Assembly: GCF_900105905.1 (NCBI RefSeq)
Contig: NZ_FNSV01000005.1
Location: 2,666,001-2,730,000 of the forward strand
Direction: 5' to 3'
Source of the DNA: Rhodococcus koreensis
Lineage (GTDB): Bacteria; Actinomycetota; Actinomycetes; Mycobacteriales; Mycobacteriaceae
DNA length: 64,000 nt
A model generated the notes under the pieces. That model saw only the letters and a list, made by a program, of their open reading frames with translations. It had not been told where the DNA came from and did not search any database. This document shows positions 8,379 through 16,489 of this stretch, one piece after another. Each line of letters opens with the position of its first letter. Position 1 is the first letter of the stretch. Made by a program: the position numbers and the translations under genes.

Positions 8379-10337
8379 GTGTCCACGCTGCCCTCACCGC
8401 TCCCTCCCACGGAACTCGCGGACCTCGACAGCCCGCAACTCTCCGCTCTCGCACTGGTTCTACTCGGCAGCGACCTCGACGAGACCGTCGTCGCCCGGGT
8501 ACTCGACGTCGAACCCGACCGTGCCCGCGCGGCCGTCGACGCGCTCCGTTCGGACGGCTGGGTCGACGAACGGGACACGCTGGTTCTCGCGGACCACACG
8601 CATCTCACGACCACGCTCGGCGAGAACCGCCTGCACATGCTGGCCCGCCGCCTGCTCGCCCATCACGTCGACGGCGGAACGCTCACGCTTCCCGTCGCCC
8701 GCGCGGTGGCCGCGACCGGCACACCCAGCGAGGAATTGAGCCAATTCCTCTGCGCCCAGGCCGAACTCGCCGAACCGGCCGTCGCCGTCGCGCTGTACGC
8801 CGAAGCGGGCCGGGTCGGCAAGCTCCGCGACACGGCCGTCGTCGCGTACGCCGAGGCGAGCGCCCTGAACGGTGACCTCGACACCGCGGTCGGGCTGGCC
8901 GATTCCGTCCTCGAACGATCCGCGACCGTCGACGGCCCGGAACTCGCTGCGGCCGTACGCATTTCGGCCGCAGGTGCCGCGTTCTGCGGCATGATCGACC
9001 GCAGCGCCGAACTGTACGCCTGGCTCGGTGCGGACCGGGCGGGCGCCGACGCCCCCCTCGCCGCCTCCGTCCTCGTGGTCGCGGGCCGACTCGACGACGC
9101 CGAAGCCGTCCTCGCGACGAGCGCGGGCGCACCCCCCACCGCCGCCACCGCCGGCGCCGCCCTCGTCGCGACCGGACTCGTGCAGTCGGTGACCGCGTCC
9201 GCGAATGCGGCACTGAACTCACTGACCCGCGCCCTGTCGCTGCCCGGCCGCGCGTCGCGGCCCCGGATGCTGCCCGACTCCCCCGCCGCGATCACCGCCC
9301 TCGCCGCACTCCACTGCGGCGAACTCGCCCACGCGGACGCCGTCCTCACCCGGGCCCGGGAAGCCGAGCGCCCCGGCAGTGTCACCGCGAACCGGCACCA
9401 ACTGCTCACCGCGTGGACGTCGATGGTCCGCGGCGACCTCACGTCGGCGCAGTCCCGGCTCGACGGTCTCGACGCCGCGTCGATGCACCAGCGGGATCTG
9501 CTGTTCGTCCACGGCCTGCGGGTCGGGCTGGCGCGGCGCACCGGCGACAACGCGGCCCTGCTCCAGGCGTGGGCGGGCGCGCAGGGCGTGCTCGCCGAGT
9601 ACTCGGTGGACCTGCTGAGCCTGCTGCCGCTCGGCGAACTGTGGCTCACCGCGATCCGGGTCGGCGAACCCGGGCGGATCACCCACCTCGTCGAGGACGC
9701 CCGGTCGTTGCTGCGGACCCTCGGCGAACCGGCGATGTGGGGGTCGGCCCTGCACTGGTACGGCGTGCAGGCCTCGATCCTCGCCGAATGCCCCGCCGAT
9801 CTGATGCCGCACGCCCGCGCACTCGGCGAGGCCGCCAAGGTCAGCACGTACGCGTCCGGGCTCGCCGCCGCCGGTCGCGCCTGGCTGCGCGTGCTGCAGG
9901 GCGACATCGACGCCGCCACCGTCGAGGACGCGGCCCGCACCCTCGACCGGATCGGCCTGCCGTGGGACGGCGCGCGCCTCGCCGGTGAGGCCGCGTTGCG
10001 CGCCTCCGACACCCGGGCGGCGACCACCCTGCTGCAGGTCGCCCGGGCCCTGCGCCAGCCGACGTCCGCCGGCAACGGCACCGACTCCGCGGTCGTGCCG
10101 AGCCCGAGCACGCCGGGGTCGCTCACCGACCGCGAGGCGGAGGTCGCCGAACTGCTCGTCCAGGGGCTGACGTACCGGGAGATCGGGTCGCGCCTCTACA
10201 TCTCCGCGAAGACGATCGAGCACCACGTCGCCCGGATCCGCCGGCGGCTGGGCGCCGGGTCGCGGTCGGAACTGCTGTCGATGCTGCGTGCGATGGGCCA
10301 CGGGTCTGCGGCTCCGCCACCTGTGAGTACTTCTTAA
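8379..10337 (+). CDS. LuxR-family transcriptional regulator (IniR position)
   Basis: This is a 652-residue protein starting at GTG, 6 bp after the Hsp70-like gene. The C-terminal 60 residues form a clear LuxR/GerE helix-turn-helix (TDREAEVAELLVQGLTYREI, then SAKTIEHHVARIRRRLGA). The N-terminal 580 residues look like helical, TPR-like repeats, and no Walker A motif is visible, unlike classical MalT/STAND regulators. M. tuberculosis carries the regulator IniR (Rv0339c) in the same position between iniBAC and the Rv0338c oxidoreductase, so control of the adjacent ini genes is likely by synteny. The last codons (VSTS-stop) are formed by a palindromic repeat element. Confidence 0.8.
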   Translation: MSTLPSPLPPTELADLDSPQLSALALVLLGSDLDETVVARVLDVEPDRARAAVDALRSDGWVDERDTLVLADHTHLTTTLGENRLHMLARRLLAHHVDGGTLTLPVARAVAATGTPSEELSQFLCAQAELAEPAVAVALYAEAGRVGKLRDTAVVAYAEASALNGDLDTAVGLADSVLERSATVDGPELAAAVRISAAGAAFCGMIDRSAELYAWLGADRAGADAPLAASVLVVAGRLDDAEAVLATSAGAPPTAATAGAALVATGLVQSVTASANAALNSLTRALSLPGRASRPRMLPDSPAAITALAALHCGELAHADAVLTRAREAERPGSVTANRHQLLTAWTSMVRGDLTSAQSRLDGLDAASMHQRDLLFVHGLRVGLARRTGDNAALLQAWAGAQGVLAEYSVDLLSLLPLGELWLTAIRVGEPGRITHLVEDARSLLRTLGEPAMWGSALHWYGVQASILAECPADLMPHARALGEAAKVSTYASGLAAAGRAWLRVLQGDIDAATVEDAARTLDRIGLPWDGARLAGEAALRASDTRAATTLLQVARALRQPTSAGNGTDSAVVPSPSTPGSLTDREAEVAELLVQGLTYREIGSRLYISAKTIEHHVARIRRRLGAGSRSELLSMLRAMGHGSAAPPPVSTS

Positions 10338-10362
10338 CCGCCGGCGGTTAACAAGCACTCAC
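10323..10362. repeat. 40-bp palindromic element overlapping the LuxR gene 3' end
   Basis: The left arm is GTGAGTACTTCTTAACCGCC and the right arm complements it at 18 of 20 positions. The element supplies the last four codons and the TAA stop of the regulator. A sister copy with nearly the same arms lies at 46498-46537 inside the NRPS. As RNA it would also form a strong hairpin at the end of the regulator message. Confidence 0.85.
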
Positions 10363-10456
10363 GGGTGCCGTATGTAACCATTCGGCATCGGCGCGCGACA
10401 CACTGTGCACGTGGTGCGATGACGCACCTCTCGAACCGTGCCAGTAAGGATCTTCC

Positions 10457-11608
10457 ATGACCACCGGAGTCGGACTCACCGTCGGCGATTCGGTTTCCAC
10501 GGCGGTGGTGACCGCTTCCGGAACCGACGTGAGGACGATCGAACACCCGTCCGTGCTGTTCACGGCCCCGGACGGCACTGTTCAGCTCGGCGACCCCGGC
10601 ACGGAGTCGACCGGCGCCGTCCGCGACTTCCTCGCACGTGTCGGTGAGCCCGCGGGCATCGAGTACGCGGGTTCCCTGACCCGCGCCGAGGACCTCGTTG
10701 CGACGGCGATGTTCTGCCTGTTCCGGGAGGCGTCGGACGGACTGTCCGGCACGGTGAAGGTCACCGCGACCCATCCGTCGGACTGGGCGCCGGAGATCGT
10801 CACGAAGCTGCGTGAATCCCTCGACTACATGGGTCTGGGCGACGCGACTCTCATCCCGGAGTCGGTGGCGCTCACCGCGTCGCCGGAGTCCCCGGCCCAG
10901 GGTGCGGCGCTGCTGGCGGCCGGGCTGGCCCTGACCGACGAGGACACCAGCGCCGACACCGAGTCGATTCCCGTCGTCGAGGCCCCGTTGCACACCGCGT
11001 ACTCCGCTGTGACGGCGGTGCCCGCGGCGGCGGCTGCTGCATCCGCGGACGCGTTTCCGCCGGCCGAGACCGAGGCGAGCGCACCGACCGCAGCCGCCAA
11101 GCGCCCCGACCGTCGGCCACTGATCATCGCCGGTGTCGCCGCGGCCGCACTGGTGGTGGCCGGTGGGGCGGTCGCGTTCGCGCTCACCGGCAAGAACAGC
11201 ACCGCGGTCCCGTCGATCCAGGACGCCCAGACCGCGTCGGTGACGACGTCGACCGCGCGACCCACACCGGTCGCACCCGCGGTCTTCCCGACGGCGAGCA
11301 CGCAGGAGGTGGCCGTGACGACGGAGGTGGAGGCCCCGATCCCGGTCGCTCCCCCGCCCGCCCCGGTGGAGACGACGTCCGTGTTCGTGCCCCCGCCCCC
11401 GCCGACGACGACCACGACGACGACGCCGGTGATCACCCTTCCCTCGATCACCACGGTCCCCCAGACCACCACGACGACCACCGCCGCGACGACCACGACG
11501 ACACCGCCGGAGACAACCACCACCACCACCACGACGACGAAGGAACCGCTGGCCGCGACCACCACGACGACACCGGTGCTGCCTGCGCTGAAAACGCCAG
11601 GTCAGTGA
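10457..11608 (+). CDS. Truncated Hsp70-like membrane protein with Pro/Thr-rich tail
   Basis: The protein has 383 residues, starting at an ATG with AAGGA upstream. The first 165 or so residues match the N-terminal lobe of the neighbouring Hsp70-like proteins (MTTGVGLTVGDSVSTAVV, then the THPSDWAPE and ATLIPESVAL segments). They then jump to a GAALLAAGLAL end. The phosphate-2 and adenosine loops of the second lobe are absent, so ATP hydrolysis is unlikely. One transmembrane helix lies at about 221-245. A 135-residue tail of Pro- and Thr-runs follows and should be extracytoplasmic. It is probably a receptor or adaptor derived from the Hsp70-like family; the function is unknown. Confidence 0.75.
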   Translation: MTTGVGLTVGDSVSTAVVTASGTDVRTIEHPSVLFTAPDGTVQLGDPGTESTGAVRDFLARVGEPAGIEYAGSLTRAEDLVATAMFCLFREASDGLSGTVKVTATHPSDWAPEIVTKLRESLDYMGLGDATLIPESVALTASPESPAQGAALLAAGLALTDEDTSADTESIPVVEAPLHTAYSAVTAVPAAAAAASADAFPPAETEASAPTAAAKRPDRRPLIIAGVAAAALVVAGGAVAFALTGKNSTAVPSIQDAQTASVTTSTARPTPVAPAVFPTASTQEVAVTTEVEAPIPVAPPPAPVETTSVFVPPPPPTTTTTTTPVITLPSITTVPQTTTTTTAATTTTTPPETTTTTTTTTKEPLAATTTTTPVLPALKTPGQ

Positions 11609-11628
11609 GGCTTCGGTCGCACCTCCCC

Positions 11629-11644
11629 GACGGGTCGACCCGTC
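11629..11644. repeat. Perfect 16-bp palindrome downstream of the truncated Hsp70-like gene
   Basis: GACGGGTCGACCCGTC is a perfect palindrome 21 bp after the stop of the preceding gene and about 77 bp before the protease start at 11721. A second weak inverted repeat, GGTGGG...CCCACC, follows near 11655-11675. Either could act as an operator for the protease gene or as part of a terminator. Confidence 0.4.
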
Positions 11645-11720
11645 CGTAGCTTAAGGTGGGGCGCTGATACCCACCCCAGAAGGAATCCCCAGTGAACGGA
11701 TTCCGTGCAGAAGGGATTTC

Positions 11721-13040
11721 ATGCGTAACGTGCTGGCGCACCGCGCCGCTGTTGTAGGCGCCTCGGCAATGCTTCTTCTCTTTCCGTTTTCCACTGCCGC
11801 CCAGGCCGACCCTGTTACGCAGCCCGACACCACGCAGCTGAGCGCCGACAAGTTGCCGGCCGAACTCGTCGAGGCCATTACCCGCGACCTGAAGATCAGC
11901 CCGCAGGAATACCTCGACCGCGCCGCGAAGGCACAGGAGCTGGGTAGTTACGCCGAGGATTTCCGGGAGCAGCATCCCGACGACTTCGCCGGGGCGTGGA
12001 TCGGCCTCGACGGCAAGCCCGTCGTCGCGGTCACCACGAACGAGGCCGCCGACGCCGCAGCCAAGGCCGGGTACGACACCCGCATTGCGCCGGTGTCCGC
12101 GAACGGCCTGGAGAAGACCCTCTCCGACGTGAACGGCTGGATCGCGGGACTGCCGAAGGACGTGGCTTCCCAGGTCAACTCCGCGTCGATCGACGTTCTC
12201 GACAACCGCGTCGTCATCGACGTCGTCAACAGCCCCGTCGGCCAAGCGCTGAACCTGCCGACGCTGCTCGCCAACGTCAAGGTGATGCTGAGCCCCGGCG
12301 GCGGCGGTCCGGTGGAGCGGGGTCCCCTCGCCGGCGACACGTACATCACCACCGCGGGCGAACTGCCGAAGACGCCGATCTCGGAGATCTCCGTCTGCTC
12401 GCTCGGCTTCAACGCCGTCGACGACAGCGGCCAGGCCGTCAACATCAGCGCCGGGCACTGCAACCCCGCCGAGGGTCAGCAGTCGCCGGTGTTCCTCCCC
12501 AATCACCAGAACGTCGACGACAGCCAGCAGATCGGCGTGTTCTCGAAGTCGTCGGTGGGTAACCCGGCCGACAAGCTCGACTACTCGGTGATCAAGCTGA
12601 ACGACGCGGGTGTCAAGGCCGGCCTGGACCGTCCCGCGGTGCGCGGCGCGAACGGCACCACCCTGGAGATCACCGGCACCGCCCGTCCCGTCGTCGGCGC
12701 CCCGATCTGCAAGTCGGGCCAGACGTCGTCGTTCACGTGTGGTGTGGTCGCCGCCGATCACGTCGAGACGCAGTTGTTCGTGGCCGACGGTTCGAGCCGC
12801 GTGATCAACGGTTTCGCGGGCACCGCCTGCACCCTCGCGGGTGACAGCGGCGGTGCCATCGTCACCGGCACTCTCGCACTGGGCATCACGAGTGGTTCCA
12901 ATGCCAGCGGCGCCCCCAACTGCACGGAGGCGAACCTGGTGCTGGCACCGGAGGGTGGCACGGCCAGCCTCGGCATCCCGGTCGCGGACATCGTGGACAC
13001 GGTCGGATCCGGGATGCGCGTGCGCACCATCTCCGACTAG
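11721..13040 (+). CDS. Secreted S1-family (chymotrypsin-fold) serine protease
   Basis: The protein has 439 residues. It has an N-terminal signal peptide (MRNVLAHRAAVVGASAMLLL, then an AQAD cleavage region). A prodomain of roughly 180 residues resembles the streptogrisin-type pro-region (LPAELVEAI-RDLKISPQEYLDRA). The catalytic triad is visible: H246 in SAGHC, D287 in DYSVI and S376 in GDSGG. An AAGGGA Shine-Dalgarno site precedes the ATG. It is the first of two tandem paralogues; the second, at 13299, shares the same layout. It should be exported by Sec and self-processed. The substrate is unknown. Confidence 0.85.
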   Translation: MRNVLAHRAAVVGASAMLLLFPFSTAAQADPVTQPDTTQLSADKLPAELVEAITRDLKISPQEYLDRAAKAQELGSYAEDFREQHPDDFAGAWIGLDGKPVVAVTTNEAADAAAKAGYDTRIAPVSANGLEKTLSDVNGWIAGLPKDVASQVNSASIDVLDNRVVIDVVNSPVGQALNLPTLLANVKVMLSPGGGGPVERGPLAGDTYITTAGELPKTPISEISVCSLGFNAVDDSGQAVNISAGHCNPAEGQQSPVFLPNHQNVDDSQQIGVFSKSSVGNPADKLDYSVIKLNDAGVKAGLDRPAVRGANGTTLEITGTARPVVGAPICKSGQTSSFTCGVVAADHVETQLFVADGSSRVINGFAGTACTLAGDSGGAIVTGTLALGITSGSNASGAPNCTEANLVLAPEGGTASLGIPVADIVDTVGSGMRVRTISD

Positions 13041-13058
13041 TTCGCCACCGCTTTCACC

Positions 13059-13098
13059 CTGCGCCCGGTGCCCGTTTCGTCTCGGACACCGGGCGCAG
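13059..13098. terminator. Hairpin after the first protease gene
   Basis: CTGCGCCCGGTGCCC pairs with GGACACCGGGCGCAG, with one mismatch and a 10-nt loop, 19 bp after the stop codon at 13040. It lacks a T-run but is the obvious candidate terminator. Confidence 0.6.
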
Positions 13099-13298
13099 GT
13101 GTGTGTACGGCAGAAGCGCCCCGGCTGTCCGGTGTCCGCTTTGTCCAGCGGCGTCGTCCGCCGAGAGTGTTACAGGTGGGAATAGACGGGGCGAACCCAT
13201 ATAGTCGACTCCGACTGTGTACGGCCTTACCTGTCAGGGGGGTCGTATTCGCGTGCGCCCGCGAGGCAACTGCGAACAAACAACATAGAAAGGCCCCC

Positions 13299-14609
13299 AT
13301 GCGAAGCTCCATCGCACGTCGTGCCGCCGTGTTCGGCTCCGCCGCGCTGCTGCTCCTCGGTCCGGTCACCGCCTCCGCTCAGGCCGATCCGGTCGAGCCG
13401 GGAGTGTCCGGCCAGGCCGCCAAGCTGCCCGCGGAACTGATCGACGCAATTTCGCGTGATCTGTCGCTGAGCCCGGACCAGTACCTGGAGCACTCCGAGC
13501 TGGGCCAGAAGCTGGCCGAGTTCGCGAAGATCGCCCGCACCCAGTTCCCGGACGCCTTCGCCGGAACGTGGCTCGACAACGCAGGCACCCCGATCGTGGG
13601 GCTCGCCGACGGCGCCGACAAGCAGGCCGCGGTCGCCGCAGCCGAGAAGGCCGGCTTCCAGGTGAAGGATGTGGCGCAGAGCGAGAGCAGCCTGCAGCAG
13701 CAGGTGAAGTCGCTCGACGGTTGGCTCGACACCCAGCCGCCCGCCGTCGCCGATCTCGTTCGCGGCGTCGCCATCGACATCGTGAACAACGATCTCGTGC
13801 TCCGCGCCGACAACGTGGGCGGGTTGCAGCTTCCGGACTTCCTGAAGGGCGCCCGCGTCGTGCAGTCGCCTGCGACGGCCGCTCCGTTGCCGTCCACCGA
13901 TCTCACCCCCATCGCCGAACCGCTGCCCGCCGACGCCCTGCTGGGCGGCGACGCGTACGGCTCGCTCGGCGGCGGAGTCGGGCTGCGCTGCTCGCTCGGG
14001 TTCAACGGCACCGACGGCTCGGGCAGGCCGGTGAACATCACGGCAGGGCACTGCGACCCCAACCGGGCCGCTGCAGGCACCGCGGAGGCGTCGGAGGCGT
14101 TCTCCCTGGTCCCGGGTGGCACCGGTCCGCGGATCGGCACGTTCGCCAAGACCAGCCTGGACATCCACGACTACTCGATCATCCGGGCCGACGACGACGC
14201 CGCCCGCCGGTTCGAGAACAACGGCATCCGGGTGCCCGGTGCGGCACCGGTCGCGATCACGGGAACCGCCGACCCGGTCGTCGGCGCCCCGGTGTGCAAG
14301 TCGGGTCTGACCACCGGCTTCACCTGCGGTCGCGTCACGTCCGTCGCGCAGACCGTCTCCGTCGGTGAGCGCACGCTGGCCGACAGCTTCTCGACGAGCA
14401 TGTGCGCCCTGCAGGGCGACAGCGGCGGCACGATCGTGACCGGCACGCTGGCCCTCGGAATCTCGAGCGCCTCCAACGTCGGGCAGTACCCGATCTGCCA
14501 GGTCGCAGACGTCGTCACGTTCGTCCTCGGCGAGAGCCCCGAGTTGTTCGCCACGCCGATCAACGAGGTGCTGGCGGAGAACCCGGGTCTGCGCGTGCGC
14601 ACCTCGTAA
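13299..14609 (+). CDS. Secreted S1-family serine protease (paralogue)
   Basis: The protein has 436 residues. The ATG at 13299 has AAAGG upstream; reading from an earlier codon would precede the signal peptide MRSSIARRAAVFGSAALLLL. The prodomain starts LPAELIDAISRDLSLSPDQY. The triad is H251 (TAGHC), D291 (DYSII) and S375 (GDSGG). It is clearly a tandem duplicate of the gene at 11721. A 226-bp spacer without other genes separates the first protease's terminator hairpin from this start, so it probably has its own promoter. It should be secreted; the target is unknown. Confidence 0.85.
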   Translation: MRSSIARRAAVFGSAALLLLGPVTASAQADPVEPGVSGQAAKLPAELIDAISRDLSLSPDQYLEHSELGQKLAEFAKIARTQFPDAFAGTWLDNAGTPIVGLADGADKQAAVAAAEKAGFQVKDVAQSESSLQQQVKSLDGWLDTQPPAVADLVRGVAIDIVNNDLVLRADNVGGLQLPDFLKGARVVQSPATAAPLPSTDLTPIAEPLPADALLGGDAYGSLGGGVGLRCSLGFNGTDGSGRPVNITAGHCDPNRAAAGTAEASEAFSLVPGGTGPRIGTFAKTSLDIHDYSIIRADDDAARRFENNGIRVPGAAPVAITGTADPVVGAPVCKSGLTTGFTCGRVTSVAQTVSVGERTLADSFSTSMCALQGDSGGTIVTGTLALGISSASNVGQYPICQVADVVTFVLGESPELFATPINEVLAENPGLRVRTS

Positions 14610-14621
14610 CGCAACGCCTAC

Positions 14622-14669
14622 CGACGACGACGGCCCGCTTCCCTTCGGGGAGGCGGGCCGTTGTCGTCG
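14622..14669. terminator. Strong bidirectional terminator with TTCG loop
   Basis: A 22-bp stem with two mismatches (CGACGACGACGGCCCGCTTCC side) closes on a TTCG tetraloop at 14644-14647. It lies between two convergent genes (stops at 14609 and 14698) and can serve both. Confidence 0.8.
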
Positions 14670-14697
14670 GCACACTGGTTGGCTGCGTACGAACCGA

Positions 14698-15399
14698 TCA
14701 GGCGGTGGGTTCCGGCGCGGGCGGAACGAACGGCGTGTTGATGGTGATCAGGTACTGGATTCCGAGGATCACGAGCGCGGTGCCACCGACGAAGATGGTT
14801 CCGGCCAGCCCGCCGGCGGCGAATCCCGCCATGAGGCCGCCGAGGCATCCCACGGGAGTGCCGATCACGGTCACGGCGAGCAGTCCACACCCGACGGCGA
14901 GACCCACGACGCCGAAGATCACCCCGAAGATCAGGCCGCCGATCAGCGTCGCGTAGCCGAGATAGCTGTTGAAGTCGGCCAGCGCGACGTCGTCGCGCTC
15001 TTTCTGCGTGTCGAATCCGTCCTGCGCCACCGATTTCAGTGACGCCGCATCGTCGTCGGGAACCTGCGGGGTGAGTTTCACCGTGCGGCCGTCGAGATCG
15101 GCGTCGATCGGATACACGACATCACCGAGCCGAATCGTGAGCGGCAGCGCAGCAACCACCTTGCCGCTGCCGTCCACCACCTCGATCGCTTCCCGGGTGT
15201 CGGTGATCCGGAACGCGCCCGCGTCGATCGACGTGATCACGGACTCACCCTCGGCGTGCGCCTCGTACCCGATGTCGGGCGAATCCTGCTGCGTCAGCGG
15301 CGCTGCATGTGCCGTCCCTGCGGAGATGCCGAGGGAGGCGACGACGAGGAACGCTGCTCCGGTGACGGCCCGCAGGTTCCGTGCAAACCGGCCGCTCAT
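14698..15399 (-). CDS. Putative secreted/membrane protein, IDAGAF family
   Basis: The protein has 233 residues. It has a signal peptide (MSGRFARNLRAVTGAAFLVV...AHAAP). The middle domain contains YEAHAEG, IDAGAFRI and VVDGSGKVVAALPL. It ends in two Gly-rich hydrophobic segments (LIGGLIFGVIFGVVGLAVG and AGLAGTIFVGG...ILGIQYL) and a Pro-rich tail. The ATG at 15399 overlaps the stop of the upstream paralogue (ATGA), so the two are translated as an operon. It shares the same architecture with the proteins at 15396 and 16490. No described function is recognised. Confidence 0.7.
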   Translation of the reverse strand: MSGRFARNLRAVTGAAFLVVASLGISAGTAHAAPLTQQDSPDIGYEAHAEGESVITSIDAGAFRITDTREAIEVVDGSGKVVAALPLTIRLGDVVYPIDADLDGRTVKLTPQVPDDDAASLKSVAQDGFDTQKERDDVALADFNSYLGYATLIGGLIFGVIFGVVGLAVGCGLLAVTVIGTPVGCLGGLMAGFAAGGLAGTIFVGGTALVILGIQYLITINTPFVPPAPEPTA

Positions 15400-16136
15400 G
15401 CCGCGGGTGCCGGTGCGACGAACGGGCTGTTGATGGTGTTGAAGTACTGGATACCCAGGACGACCAGGGCGCCGCCGCCGACCACGATGGTGCCGGCGAG
15501 CGCGACGACGGGCGCCACGATCAGCGCCCCTCCGATGCATCCCGCCACCGGCCCGGCAAGACCGAGGAACGGAATCACCAGCGCCGCCGTGCCGGGGATG
15601 ATGCCGACCGCGCAGCCGATCGCCCCGCCGATGATGGCGGCGACGATCGCGGTGATCGCGGTCGTGATTCCGAGTTGCTGCTGGAAGTCGTCGAGTGCGC
15701 GCTCGTCGCGTTCCTGTTTGTCCTGGGGTGCAGCGACGTCGTCGAGGGTCAGCCGTTCCGACACGGGGACGGGTGTCGCTGCGGAGGGATCCATGTTCGG
15801 GACGAGTCGCAGGACACGCGCGGACTCGTCGACCGCGACGGCGAAGGGATGCTGCAGATCGTCGACCCGGAAGAACGTGGGAATGGACGCTACGACGCGG
15901 CCACCGTCGTCGACGACGTCGACGGTGTCGTTCGCGGCGTTGATCGAGAAGGCGCCGGCGTCGAGGGTGGCCACAGCGGCGTCGCCGTCACGAGCGGTCT
16001 GGTAGTTGATGTTCGGGATGCCCTGTTCCGCTGCCGGCCGGGGTGCGGCGGCCGGATCGGCGTATGACGTGGCCGCCCCGACTCCCATCGCCGCGACGAC
16101 GAGCATGGATGTGGCAGTAAACCGTCGGAGGTTCAT
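15396..16136 (-). CDS. Putative secreted/membrane protein, IDAGAF family
   Basis: The protein has 246 residues, starting at ATG 16136 (MNLRRFTATSMLVVAAMGVG, then a signal-peptide end at SYADP). The upstream in-frame TTG is less convincing. The middle domain contains LDAGAFSI and VVDDGGRVVASIP. The C-terminus has two long hydrophobic Gly/Ala stretches separated by a Cys-containing turn, ending in TINSPFVAPAPAA. It is closely related to its overlapping downstream neighbour, including the same TIN(S/T)PFV end. A DtxR/IdeR-like iron box lies just upstream, so expression may respond to iron. The function is unknown. Confidence 0.7.
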   Translation of the reverse strand: MNLRRFTATSMLVVAAMGVGAATSYADPAAAPRPAAEQGIPNINYQTARDGDAAVATLDAGAFSINAANDTVDVVDDGGRVVASIPTFFRVDDLQHPFAVAVDESARVLRLVPNMDPSAATPVPVSERLTLDDVAAPQDKQERDERALDDFQQQLGITTAITAIVAAIIGGAIGCAVGIIPGTAALVIPFLGLAGPVAGCIGGALIVAPVVALAGTIVVGGGALVVLGIQYFNTINSPFVAPAPAA

Positions 16137-16170
16137 CGAGACCCGTTTCAAGAGCAGCGCTGTGACGGAC

Positions 16171-16189
16171 GAAGGTTAGCCTAAGCATT
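16171..16189. promoter_or_regulatory. Putative DtxR/IdeR iron box
   Basis: The core AGGTTAGCCTAA (16173-16184) matches the central part of the corynebacterial DtxR consensus TTAGGTTAGCCTAACCTAA exactly; about 13 of 19 positions agree overall. It lies 35 bp upstream of the start at 16136. The outer bases of the right arm are poor, so affinity is uncertain. Confidence 0.5.
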
Positions 16190-16257
16190 GGCAAATCCAG
16201 CAGGCCAGCTCCGCTGCTGTGACGAGGTTCACTTTCGGAAAGTGCATACGACGACGA

Positions 16258-16288
16258 ACCGCCCGCCTCCGGAAGGAGGACGGGCGGT
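16258..16288. terminator. Hairpin terminator downstream of the short-peptide genes
   Basis: ACCGCCCG pairs with CGGGCGGT and CCTCC pairs with GGAGG around a GGAA loop, with one bulged A. It lies 25 bp beyond the stop at 16313 on the minus strand, and upstream of the iron-box promoter. Confidence 0.65.
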
Positions 16289-16312
16289 GTCAGGGGTGCT
16301 GCAGCCGTGCGG

Positions 16313-16366
16313 CTACTTCACCCATTTCGCGGTGCCGGACAGCGTGCGGACTTCTCGCGAAGACAT
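16313..16366 (-). CDS. Possible 17-residue cationic peptide
   Basis: The frame ATG...TAG encodes MSSREVRTLSGTAKWVK. Its ATG overlaps the TGA of the preceding short frame (TGATG), which would allow translational coupling. A hairpin terminator follows at 16258-16288. It carries a net positive charge. No family is recognised. It is supported only by context and could be chance. Confidence 0.3.
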   Translation of the reverse strand: MSSREVRTLSGTAKWVK

Positions 16367-16446
16367 CAGAGCAACTTCGGACCGACAGTCACGATCGTGA
16401 TCACGTAGCCGAAGATGTCGGCCAGGATTCCGAACAGTTCCGCCAT
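16366..16446 (-). CDS. Possible 26-residue hydrophobic peptide
   Basis: An ATG at 16446 starts MAELFGILADIFGYVITIVT followed by VGPKLL and TGA. The site AGGGGAGG lies about 11 nt upstream, a strong Shine-Dalgarno match. It begins 43 bp after the stop of the 16490 gene in the same direction and is coupled by TGATG to a second short frame. The peptide is a single amphipathic or membrane-spanning helix. It could be a small membrane protein or a pore-forming peptide; neither is shown. Confidence 0.4.
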   Translation of the reverse strand: MAELFGILADIFGYVITIVTVGPKLL

Positions 16447-16489
16447 GAATACTCATACCTCCCCTGGGCGCACGCGCCTCTGCAACCAG

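Noticed and set aside
11390..11580. Simple repeat or CRISPR-like tract
   Set aside because: The ACC/ACG runs encode the Thr-rich tail of the truncated Hsp70-like protein; there are no spacers between uniform repeats.
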